From Tubulanus polymorphus (Eukaryota; Nemertea; Palaeonemertea; Tubulaniformes; Tubulanidae), in contig NC_134026.1 in NCBI RefSeq assembly GCF_964204645.1, positions 31,729,150 through 31,793,149 on the forward strand: DNA of 64,000 nt, read 5' to 3'. Both the position numbers and the translations under genes were made by a program. This document shows, one piece after another, positions 43,401-53,168 of the stretch (its first letter is position 1; each line of letters starts with the position of its first letter). Under the pieces are notes generated by a model that saw nothing but the letters and a program-made list of their open reading frames with translations, had not been told where the DNA came from and made no database searches.

Positions 43401-43920
43401 AATCTCAGGGAGGGTTCAGGTGTGTGAGTGTTTACTGAATCTCAGGGAGGGTTCAGGTGTGTGAGTGTTCAGGTGTGTGAGTGTTCAGGTGTGTGAGTGT
43501 TCAGGTGTGTGAGAGTGTTTATGTGTCACATGCACTGAATAACACTTTATTATTCTATAGAATCTGATTATTTCTATTTCGTGTTAATTCTAGGGAATTT
43601 ATGCCGATGTATTATATGTTATTCAAGTTGATTTGGCTCTGAGCCAATAACTGTTGATTTAGAGGTAAAACTAACTCCATATCGCAGAAACCCGTCGTCT
43701 TTCAATACACATTCAATTCTACAAATCATTTCATTAATTTTAATTAATTAATTAAGTTTGAACCGATTTTAATTTCTTACTTAATTATTCAATGGAAACA
43801 TAATAACTGTAAGTGTGCCGTACGTGTGCCGTACGTGTGCCGTACGTGTGCCGTACGTGTGCCGTACACAGATAACATACCTTGTACTTGAAGAGGTGTG
43901 AATTGATGAATATTATCCAT
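40469..43920 (-). CDS. Two distal 5' coding exons, probably an alternative start of CaMKK
   Basis: Exon A (43881-43920) has an ATG and 13 codons plus one base, ending at a gtatg donor. Exon B (40469-40574) has a tttcag acceptor, joins in phase, encodes a basic stretch (ASLCLKLRTPNNVQLKP...) and ends in phase 2 at a gtaagt donor. CaMKK exon 2 (35791-36003) accepts phase 2, and the proximal first exon also ends in phase 2. So A-B could replace the proximal first exon and give a protein of about 662 aa. No family similarity was recognised. They could instead belong to a separate minus-strand transcript. Confidence 0.5.
40735..40885. repeat. Degenerate tandem repeat with gatatatcat
   Basis: Six or so copies of attgatatatcat with variable spacers, upstream of distal exon B on the minus strand. 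Confidence 0.8.
41088..42118. repeat. Satellite, ~28-bp C-rich unit
   Basis: About thirty-five copies containing catcacaacacctcaattac with a variable ccccctcccc run. Confidence 0.96.
42655..42810. repeat. G-rich minisatellite
   Basis: Units of ggggtggaggcaggggttgg. Confidence 0.9.
42836..43515. repeat. Minisatellite, ~37-bp unit with shorter variants
   Basis: Copies containing aatctcagggagggttcagg and gtgtgagtgtt, with internal deletions toward the middle. Confidence 0.94.
43812..43868. repeat. 11-bp tandem repeat beside distal exon A
   Basis: Five copies of gtgccgtacgt, just after the donor of distal exon A on the minus strand. Confidence 0.93.
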
Positions 43921-44387
43921 AGTTTAAACACGATTAACGTATGACTTCACGAATGAGATACAATGAGTTCTCAGTCTAAACACTGTACGGGACCGTCTCA
44001 TCATAATCAATAGATTATACAGTCACTATACGTCGCGTGTGTTATTGATAGTCGGTCCCTCAATTACTCATTGACTGTGAGATTAGACAATTACTATTAA
44101 TGATATAAATTGATTAATTAATGGTCTCTCCGGAGACATCTAACTCTCTACTCAGCCCGCACCTCTCTTCCTCTCTCTCTTCTCTTTTATTCACCAAATT
44201 ATAATCCTTTATCATCTATAACAATACAACCTCGTAACCATGGCAATTGGCTCTCATTTAGAGAGGAGAGAGAGAGAGCGTTGAGAGGAGATGGATAAAT
44301 CATTAATGGGTTATAGTGAGTATTATATCATATACATTAAACACAGTAACCACAACATGAACATAACCTCCTCTTAGTGACCAGCAG

Positions 44388-45262
44388 AATGAGTGAGGCT
44401 AGGGAGTGGGTTGTGAGTGAGGCTAGGGAGTGGGTTGTGAGTGAGGCTAGGGAGTGGGTTGTGAGTGAGGCTAGGGAGTGGGTTGTGAGTGAGGCTAGGG
44501 AGTGGGTTGTGAGTGAGGCTAGGGAGTGGGTTGTGAGTGAGGCTAGGGAGTGGGTCTCGAGTGAGGCTAGGGAGTGGGTTCTGAGTGAGGCTAGGGAGTG
44601 GGTTCTGAGTGAGGCTAGGGAGTGGGTTGTGAGTGAGGCTAGGGAGTGGGTTGTGAGTGAGGCTAGGGAGTGGGTCTCGAGTGAGGCTAGGGAGTGGGTT
44701 GTGAGTGAGGCTAGGGAATGGGTCTCGAGTGAGGCTAGGGAGTGGGTTGTGAGTGAGGCTAGGGAGTGGGTTGTGAGTGAGGCTAGGGAGTGGGTCTCGA
44801 GTGAGGCTAGGGAGTGGGTTCTGAGTGAGGCTAGGGAGTGGGTTCTGAGTGAGGCTAGGGAGTGGGTTCTGAGTGAGGCTAGGGAGTGGGTTCTGAGTGA
44901 GGCTAGGGAGTGGGTCTCGAGTGAGGCTAGGGAGTGGGTTGTGAGTGAGGCTAGGGAGTGGGTTGTGAGTGAGGCTAGGGAGTGGGTTGTGAGTGAGGCT
45001 AGGGAGTGGGTTGTGAGTGAGGCTAGGGAGTGGGTCTCGAGTGAGGCTAGGGAGTGGGTTCTGAGTGAGGCTAGGGAGTGGGTTCTGAGTGAGGCTAGGG
45101 AGTGGGTTCTGAGTGAGGCTAGGGAGTGGGTTCTGAGTGAGGCTAGGGAGTGGGTTCTGAGTGAGGCTAGGGAGTGGGTTGTGAGTGAGGCTAGGGAGTG
45201 GGTTCTGAGTGAGGCTAGGGAGTGGGTTCTGAGTGAGGCTAGGGAGTGGGTTGTGAGTGAAG
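44388..45262. repeat. Satellite, 24-bp unit
   Basis: Thirty-six copies containing gtgaggctagggagtgggtt with three variant endings in a loose higher-order pattern. The long frames on both strands are artefacts of the 24-bp period. Confidence 0.97.
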
Positions 45263-45382
45263 GACACAAGCACACACACCTGTTAACACGTGCACACTAC
45301 CAGAGTCTGACACCTACCTATACCCATAATACTGTGATGAGTTGAACCTGAAAAAATACATACATAAACATCATATATAGCA

Positions 45383-46185
45383 GGACACCTTCCGATGGAC
45401 ACCTACTGGACACCTTCCGATGGACACCTACTGGACACCTACAGTTAGACACCTACAGTTAGACACCTACAGTAGACACCTACAGTAGACACCTTCCGAT
45501 GGACACCTACTGGACACCTACAGTTAGACACCTACAGTTAGACACCTACAGTAGACACCTTCCGGTGGACACCTACAGGACACCTACAGTTAGACACCTA
45601 CAGTTAGACACCTACAGTTAGACACCTACAGTAGACACCTTCCGGTGGACACCTACAGTTAGACACCTACAGTTAGACACCTACAGTTAGACACCTACAG
45701 TTAGACACCTACAGTTAGACACCTACAGTTAGACACCTACAGTAGACACCTTCCGGTGGACACCTACAGGACACCTACAGTTAGACACCTACAGTTAGAC
45801 ACCTACAGTTAGACACCTACAGTTAGACACCTACAGTTAGACACCTTCCGGTGGACACCTACTGGACACCTACAGTTAGACACCTACAGTTAGACACCTA
45901 CAGTAGACACCTTCCGGTGGACACCTACAGGACACCTACAGTTAGACACCTACAGTTAGACAACTACAGTTAGACACCTACAGTTAGACACCTTCCGGTG
46001 GACACCTACAGTTAGACACCTACAGTAGACACCTTCCGGTGGACACCTACAGGACACCTACAGTAGACATCTACAGGACACCTTCCGGTGGACACCTACA
46101 GGACACCTACAGTAGACATCTACAGGACACCTTCCGGTGGACACCTACAATCGACATCTACAGGACACCTACAGTAGACACCTGT
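45383..46185. repeat. Satellite, 14-bp and related units
   Basis: Units of acacctacagttag mixed with accttccggtgg. Confidence 0.95.
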
Positions 46186-47683
46186 AGTTGGACACACGCG
46201 TCCCAAACCTCATCACTCTTACCTGCTTCGTGTGTTTATGTCAACTTATATCAAAATATAATGCATAGGTTTTCACGATCTCATGAGTGCAATACAATAA
46301 CAGGGGGTCAGTTAGTAAAAGCAGGGGGGGTGGGGGTCAAGCAGTTGGGGGGGGGGGAGTTAGTTATTAGTGCCAGTACTAAGTCAGACTCAAGCCTAAC
46401 TCCAGACAGTGATTCCAAATTTGAGACTTAAGTCCAAAAATGGTCTTAAAATCTCAAGACTGGTCTCGAGATGGTCTTAGTCTAAACCGTGAACATGCGC
46501 CCTATTATACTAGTCCGGCCTTGGTGTAAATAATCTAGTGTAGCCATTGTTCCTGAAACAACAGAAGTACCGCAACCCCCCCTAAGGGCTACTCGTGCAA
46601 CCCCCCCTAGGAGTTACTCGTGCAACCCCCCCTAAGGGTTACTCGTGCAACCCCCCCTAGGGGTTACTCGTAATATCAAGGGGTTAGCCCTATAGTAGTC
46701 AGTAACCCGTCTATGGTTTAGTTTCACAAATCACACCGGATCTCTGTCTTGTGGACTTTTCAATGAATAAACATGAAATAATACCTTTAAATCAGCCAAG
46801 AGCTCTGTTGGATTAGCAGATGAGCCCAATTGGACACTAGCCGAGCCCAATTAGATAGTAGCCAGTGGCTGTTTTATATCCCTCTACTCTTCTAATCCAT
46901 CTCTATCTCCTCACAGTATCAATATTATAATTCACGTCTGCACAGAGGTCGGGTGCGGAAGTCAATCCGAGGTCGGTCCACCGAGATTCGTCTAAATTCC
47001 GCTGTTAATTAATGTTTCTGAGAACTGTATGTAAGTAGTTTATACCGCTGTATCAAATCCAAGTGTAATCATTGTTTTGTTGCGTTGCCATGGATTCCTT
47101 ACCGGAAAAGATGGATATCCGGGATGAGTTTCTATGGTAACAAGATGCTGTAGATAGATGATGAGAATGAACAATGCCTACCCGTGTATTGTGGAATCAG
47201 CTGTAGAGATGGCCCTAGAGATGGTCGTTCAGGCTGGGCACATGCCCCGCACTGATGCGGGTTCTGGTAACCTGGTGTCTGCTCGTTTCAGGATCCGGGC
47301 CCATATCCGATTAAAAGCTGCTTACCACAAACGATTAGGTAACTACTGCAGCTCCTCCAGTCTTGATCCTCTCACTAACGGTATTACATTCACATCGGTG
47401 ATAAAATATTCCATCACTGATGACCGGGGTCCGCTGTCATGTAGTTTCATCGGTGAATCTTACCGTTTCATCTATAAATCAATTTAAATTTGACTTTCTG
47501 AATAAATTAATTCGAATTTATCTTGGTAAATAAACAAACTTGAATTTGTCTTTGGTCAATATATTATTGAATTGAATTGTGATTGAATATGTCAAGGTCA
47601 AAGTGGAGCGATGAACTGTCAGATTTTGTTTATTTAGTTTCATCTGATCAGCTGCGTCACTTTGTTTACTGTAACTGTGTGAA
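46186..47683. other. Intergenic, upstream of CCM2
   Basis: Contains a short repeat (46565-46675, gtgcaaccccccctaag) and poly-G runs (about 46325-46360). A 109-codon frame at 47158-47487 has no recognisable features, so I do not call it. Promoter elements of CCM2 are not recognisable by eye. Confidence 0.5.
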
Positions 47684-50320
47684 ATGGATGAAGACGCGAG
47701 GAAAAGAAAAACGGTAAAAAATAGAAAACGTCTGTGACTGTGAGTGAGTGAGGAGGAGCCCTCAAAGTCACTCACAGCCCCTCATCATCCTCCTACCGCC
47801 GGGTTGTAGTAGGTTTATGATATGTTTTCGATCTGTTTGTAGAATTTCGTGAGTCCGATCAAGAAAGGATTATTTTCGGGTAAAAATGAGAAATTAGAAA
47901 AACAGCGTCCGAAATCGATGGAAATGTCAGCGGCGGCAGCAGCAGCAGCAGCGGAAAGACGACCTTTAAACGATTACGTGTTAGCTCCACCTGATTATAC
48001 CATCAATACACAGATACTCATGGAAAACTACATCGAAAAAGAAGTAAAGGTATCGGTATCTAGATACACATCTGTATCAATTATAGATACAGCATTCATT
48101 CTGGATGGTGTCCACTAACCTCTAGACTCATCTCGATTCATTTTAGTTTTTAGGGGTGATTCCTGATATTCCGTCTCATCTCGATTCGTTTTAGTTTTTA
48201 GGGGTGATTCCTGATATTCCGTCTGATCTCGATTCGTTTTAGTTTTTAGGGGTGATTCCTGATATTCCGTCTCATCTCGATTCATTTTAGTTTTTAGGGG
48301 CGATTCCTGATATTCCGGCTCATCTCGATTCATTTTAGTTTTTAGGGGTGATTCCTGATATTCCGGCTAATCTCGATTCATTTTAGTTTTTAGGGGTGAT
48401 TCCTGATATTCCGGCTAATCTCGATTCATTTTAGTTTTTAGGGGTGATTCCTGATATTCCGTCTCATCTCGATTCATTTTAGTTTTTAGGGGTGATTCCT
48501 GATATTCCGTCTCATCTCGATTCAACAATGAGAACAGAAATACTCAGAATCATAGACAGAGGCAAGGTACGGTATTTTTCAGCTGAGGGGAGGGGAGGAA
48601 GGGAGCAGGATTACTAATGAGATGTTTATATCTGTCCCACAGAAACAGGAAGTCATCCCGTGGTGTGTCAATTCGTCTCATTCAGCTATATTCAGTTTAA
48701 GCGCGTATAACGTAAAGATCTCTCGTCGTCATGGTGATGAGGAGTTATTGTTACGTGTTCCGATACACGATATCGCCGCCATCTGTTACATCAAAGACGA
48801 CGCTACTCATTTACTCGGACTGAAATACGGTAAATATCTTATTTAACCAATCAGCAGTCTCTATTTCATCATTCGACCAATCAGCAGTCTCTATTTCATC
48901 ATTCGACCAATCAGCAGTCTCTATTTCATCATTCGACCAATCAGCAGTCTCTATTTCATCATTCGACCAATCACCAGTCTCTATTTCTATTTCAAATCTC
49001 TGTTTTTAGGGGATCCTAACTCAAACAAAGACATGTGTAATTTAGTGGTTTTACATTGCGATAGTCGGGTAATTACTGTAAACAATTCATTCATACAAAC
49101 ACATTGAATCATTATTTACAGTAATTACGAATGTTTCTATATTTTCTGTAGACGAAAGCTGAAGAATTGTGTTCTCTGATTGGTCAATGTTTTCAGCTAG
49201 TATACACTGATGCAACAATGCAGTTTTTAGATCGACAGTTAGCCGATGTTCACAGCGGTTTATCTATCGGTTCTATTACTCCTCAAAGCGGTAAGCGACC
49301 GGTGCTGCCCTCTATTCCTCAAACTCTGAACTTCATTAAACCTCGGATATTTTCTATTTTAGATAATTCCTCGAATTTACCCAAACAAATCGATGACCTA
49401 TTCGACCCTCAGTGTCATGCGTTGTATGTATTACGCACCAGTATTACAGGTATTACTGTTATTTCTGCGCCGTAACTCACCGGAGATAATCATTTGAAAT
49501 CGTTTCAGTTTAACCGAATCGATTGTTGACGGTAGTCATTTATCGAGTGTTTCAAGGTCGTTACGGATGCCTAGTCGTAGAATCAGCGTAGGACGCAGTA
49601 GCGAAACTCAGAGTGATTTAAGCCAATCAGCCACTGATCTCTTACACGATTATATGAAACGGGTATGTGTGTATCGTGTGACAGGCACATGTTACAGGCA
49701 CATGTAACATGTATCCTCCTCTTATTTTTCAGTTACACACTAAACTAAGCGCCGATGAATTACGTTGTTTTGCGATGTTATTAAAAGCGTGGCACACTGA
49801 TTTACCTTTCAACGAATTCTGTCAGAAAGTTTTAGAACTTTATGGGGACGACAGGAAATATTTATTAACGGGTCAGATTAATATTTGTAAGATTCGAGAT
49901 TTATTCAGAAATTCATTTCCCTGATTGTTTTTTCGCTGTATTCGATTCCAGGAATGCGTCCATTTATTCCTGAATCCGATTATGGATTTTTTGAACATTT
50001 TCTCGAGCAGAACGAAGTAACAAGCGGTCCCGGATATACATCATTATCGGGGGAATTCTCTACGAGATATAGGTACGTTACTTACCAGAACACGCTGACG
50101 ATATCCACTAGGGGGCGTTGTAATGTGTTTTGATTGTTTTTACAGGAGAACGTTGAGTGAAACGTCCGGTTACAGCCTCACAGACACAGATCACCCTCAA
50201 CACGATGATGTCATGAATATGGATGAATTTGATAAAATATTTAAAGATATCACGGCACAAATAGAAACATTAGAGGCTAGTGTCGATACTAACACTAGTT
50301 ATAACTCATATCTCACTTAA
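47684..50320 (+). CDS. CCM2: CCM2 / malcavernin, 10 exons
   Basis: Adaptor of the cerebral cavernous malformation complex. Its PTB domain binds the NPxY/F motifs of KRIT1, and it controls MEKK3 and Rho signalling. Exons: 47684-47713, 47843-48049, 48483-48566, 48643-48829, 49010-49068, 49152-49423, 49509-49662, 49733-49871, 49952-50072, 50146-50320; 475 aa (human about 444). The basic start (MDEDARKRKT, then NFVSPIKKG) matches the family. The PTB domain (about residues 55-230) has LSAYNVKISRR, LRVPIHDIAAICYIKDDATH and the helix AEELCSLIGQCFQLVYT. The C-terminal harmonin-homology domain (about 332-405) has LYGDDRKYLL and MRPFIPESDYGFFEHFL. The end of exon 6 was placed at 49423 because the later donor would cause a frameshift. 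An AATAAA lies at 50421. Confidence 0.95.
48115..48522 (+). repeat. 48-bp tandem copies of the acceptor and start of CCM2 exon 3
   Basis: Eight units exactly 48 bp apart (ggggtg or ggggcg at 48153, 48201, 48249, 48297, 48345, 48393, 48441, 48489). Each includes cattttag plus the first about 42 exon bases. Only the last continues into the full exon (start 48483). Upstream copies run into TAG at the next acceptor. Confidence 0.95.
48845..48985. repeat. Minisatellite, ~30-bp unit (CCM2 intron 4)
   Basis: Five copies containing gaccaatcagcagtctctat. Confidence 0.92.
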
Positions 50321-50420
50321 TCACCACCAGATGGAGTACTAGTAGTCACAGTTTACTTCACCTTTTTGTCACATGGTGGCGTCAGTGTCAGTATGTTATA
50401 TGTCAGTTATATTTGTATAG

Positions 50421-50426
50421 AATAAA
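50421..50426 (+). terminator. Polyadenylation signal of CCM2
   Basis: AATAAA about 100 bp after the CCM2 stop. The reverse signal for the convergent gene (tttatt, 50556-50561) lies 130 bp further on, so the two 3' ends do not need to overlap. Confidence 0.65.
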
Positions 50427-50658
50427 TATTTATGAAGATCTTTTAGAAATTGAAGTCCATTTATTTGAGTGGGAGGAGAGAGGTGAAGAGATTGAGATCC
50501 AGAGGATGAAGCCATGAAGATAAATAATTTGATATCTTGTAAAACATTGAAACTATTTATTTAAAAATTATGTGAGATTAACGAAGAGGACTGAAAGTGT
50601 GGATAATTCCACATTCCACCAGATCATTGAAGTGGAATCGACTAGAAAAGACAGTTGT

Positions 50659-52058
50659 TTACGTTGTGGACGTTCCTTTATGGATAATAGAATCAAATAT
50701 AATGTTTAAACTATGACAAATTCTACGAGCTTGATCCTGAAATAAACGCAATAATCAAAATCAGATATATATCACACCAGTAGGGGTCGCCACTGTATGT
50801 AATTATACATACCTCAGATTTACACTGGAATACATAACAACTAGACCCGGATTTACCAACTTGACTAATCCTTAATCCTAGATTAGCTTTACCTAATCCA
50901 TCCTGATAGTGGATTATTTGAGCTACTTGTTGTAACGGATGTCTCTGATAAACTTCCTGTCAATAAACAATTACAGTGAAATCAAAACCATCGTTCCACC
51001 AGACACCTACCCTCCCCCCCTGATCCTGGTTCCCCCCTGATCCTGGTTCTCCCCCCCCCCCCCGATAGACAGTCTCTTTTACCTCTGTGTTTGGATTTGT
51101 CACTTTTATTCCATGTTTTGAGATGATCATGTTGATTATTTGTTCATCTTTTAAAACTATGTCTATTTTTCCTTCCAACTGAAAACATACAAAATAGGCA
51201 CATCAGCATCAGTGGACAGAGGGGTGGGGCATCTGTGAGATCTCACTGAGGGGATGATACTATCTGTGAGATCTCACTTGAGTGGATACGAGGGGATGAT
51301 ACCGAGATCTCACTGAGTGGATAGAGGGGGATGATACTGAGACCTCACTGAGTGGATAGAGGGGGATGATACTGAGACCTCACTGAGTGGATAGAGGGGG
51401 ATGATACTGAGACCTCACTGAGTGGATAGAGGGGGATGATACTGAGACCTCACTGAGTGGATAGAGGGGGATGATACTGAGATCTCACTGAGGGGGATAC
51501 GAGGGGGATGATACTGAGACCTCACTGAGTGGATAGAGGGGGATGATACTGAGATCTCACTGAGGGGGATACGAGGGGGATGATACTGTTATTGAGATCT
51601 CACTGAGTGGATAGAGGGGGATGATACTGAGATCTCACTGAGGGGATGATACTGTTATTGAGATCTCACTGAGTGGATACGAGGGAGTTGATACTGTCTC
51701 TGAGATCTCACCTGACAATCTTCAATTTTCTCAATCAGTTGAACCTCAATGTCTTGCTGAGCGTTATAATTCAGAGTGATATCATTGATAAACCCGAGAT
51801 AACCGAGTTGAAACTGAATAATACGACTGAGCGAGCCCGCACGACCTTCAATCAACATCTCACGACTTCCAAATAATGTTTCATTACTCGACGTATGAGA
51901 CTGAAATATAAACAGACGCAATCAGCAGAACTAACAACTGGACCTTGCTTCACGTGTGACCCTCCTGTCGGTCGTACCTGATTTCCACCAGAGTCTAGCG
52001 ACTCTCTGCTGCCTGATGTTACAAGAATCGTTTTTGATGATTTATTTTTCTTAAACAT
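50659..52058 (-). CDS. ITGB1BP1: Integrin beta-1-binding protein 1 (ICAP-1), 5 exons
   Basis: ICAP-1 is a small PTB protein that binds the integrin beta-1 tail and the N-terminal NPxY region of KRIT1. Exons 5' to 3': 51978-52058, 51712-51900, 51083-51178, 50813-50956, 50659-50736; all are in phase 0, giving 195 aa (human about 200). The start MFKKNKSS followed by a Ser-rich segment matches the family's basic/phosphorylated N-terminus. The PTB fold follows: LGYLGFIND, MIISKHGIKVTN, HYQDGLGKANLGLRI, CYVFQCKSEDQARRICHSL (helix). Ends STT. Its 3' end faces that of CCM2, 338 bp between stops. Confidence 0.92.
51218..51710. repeat. Minisatellite, ~34-bp unit touching the ITGB1BP1 exon-2 donor
   Basis: About fourteen units containing gatgatactgagatctcac. 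On the gene's strand each unit carries gtgagatctcag, the same bases as the start of the intron at the exon-2 donor (51711). Confidence 0.92.
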
Positions 52059-53168
52059 TTAGTTTTCGATAATTCTTAGTTCTGTAAAAAAAAACTTGTT
52101 CAATAATTATATATTTGAATTGATTGTAACTAGATCGGTAACGATGTGAAAATGATTGATACAAACGTGAATAAATGCAGTTCACAAAATTCCTCGACAT
52201 CCCCGCCTCTATCAGAACACATTAAACTACATCACTTGTGGTTTATTTAAGGGCCAAAAAGAGTCCCGCACCGCAGCCAAACGCCCCGAACGGCAACAAA
52301 TTCTGGCGTGTCCGTCCGTTGTTCGATTCAACCAAACGAAGACCAACTACGGAGATATATCACTCAGAATGGCTTCAAACTCACAATTTTATTCTGTGAT
52401 CCTCACTTTCTATAAAAATTACCACGGTCCAAACTGTTTAAAAGGTCGCAAATAGTAAATTTCCAAATTTGAGTAAAGAAAATTGTATTGAATTGCATTG
52501 AATGTTCCGTTCCGTTCCCGCAACATCAACCCTAAATCCTGACACGAGACGGCGCCGCTGTGGTGATTAGACTGGTTACCCGTCGATTTAAGCGCCGCCT
52601 GCAGTCACAGTCCGGCAACCAGTCCAGCTGATCCCGAATTCGAATGCCGCTAGGATATTGCCTCCGCCAAAGCTTACACGCGGCCAACAACACAAACCTG
52701 GGCTGCAGATTGTCCTCAGAATAAGGAAGGACTGAGAATAAGATTTCATTTTTTCAACGAGAAACGAATTCTAAAGTTTTATTTCTATCAATTTACATGA
52801 TGAGTGGATAAGAAACCCCGTGACTAGGTACTGGGATAACAGTAATATTCGCGTGATAATTAGGGCGCGATCGATCCCGGGTCGCAGCGGGCACGGCCCA
52901 GCCCTCCCTGGATGGGTAGCCGACTCTCATCCGGGCGTCGTTTTTCTATTTTGATGGCATAAGTTTGGAAGACCTGCTCAAACTTTAAACTGCGCTATTT
53001 ATTTAGTTATTCCCGCTAAACCACCACCCAGGTGATTCTACTATGGGACGTCTCCGACGAGCCCCACCCCTGGGGTCATTGAACTGTAATTGTGGGCGCC
53101 TCCAAAGGACTAAATCACCGGGTTCTAGGATGCCGCCGGCTCACTGAACTCAGGGCGCCTCCGATGAG
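52059..53168. other. Intergenic, probably old dispersed repeats
   Basis: No gene recognised. GC-richer blocks (about 52250-52700, 52855-53160) look like eroded dispersed repeats; gatcccgggtcg near 52870 is faintly tRNA B-box-like. A reversed AATAAA (tttatt, 52998-53003) may serve the transporter gene. Confidence 0.45.

Noticed and set aside
44337-45345. Three overlapping 300-codon frames of Ser/Leu/His or Glu/Trp repeats
   Set aside because: Artefact of a 24-bp satellite; no splice sites or family similarity.
47158-47487. 109-codon plus-strand frame upstream of CCM2
   Set aside because: No recognised domain, no clear splice sites and mixed composition; probably chance.
49424-49475. CCM2 exon 6 continuing to 49449 or to a stop at 49475
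   Set aside because: Using the 49449 donor puts a TAA at the next exon's start. The gtatgt donor after 49423 keeps the conserved downstream frame.
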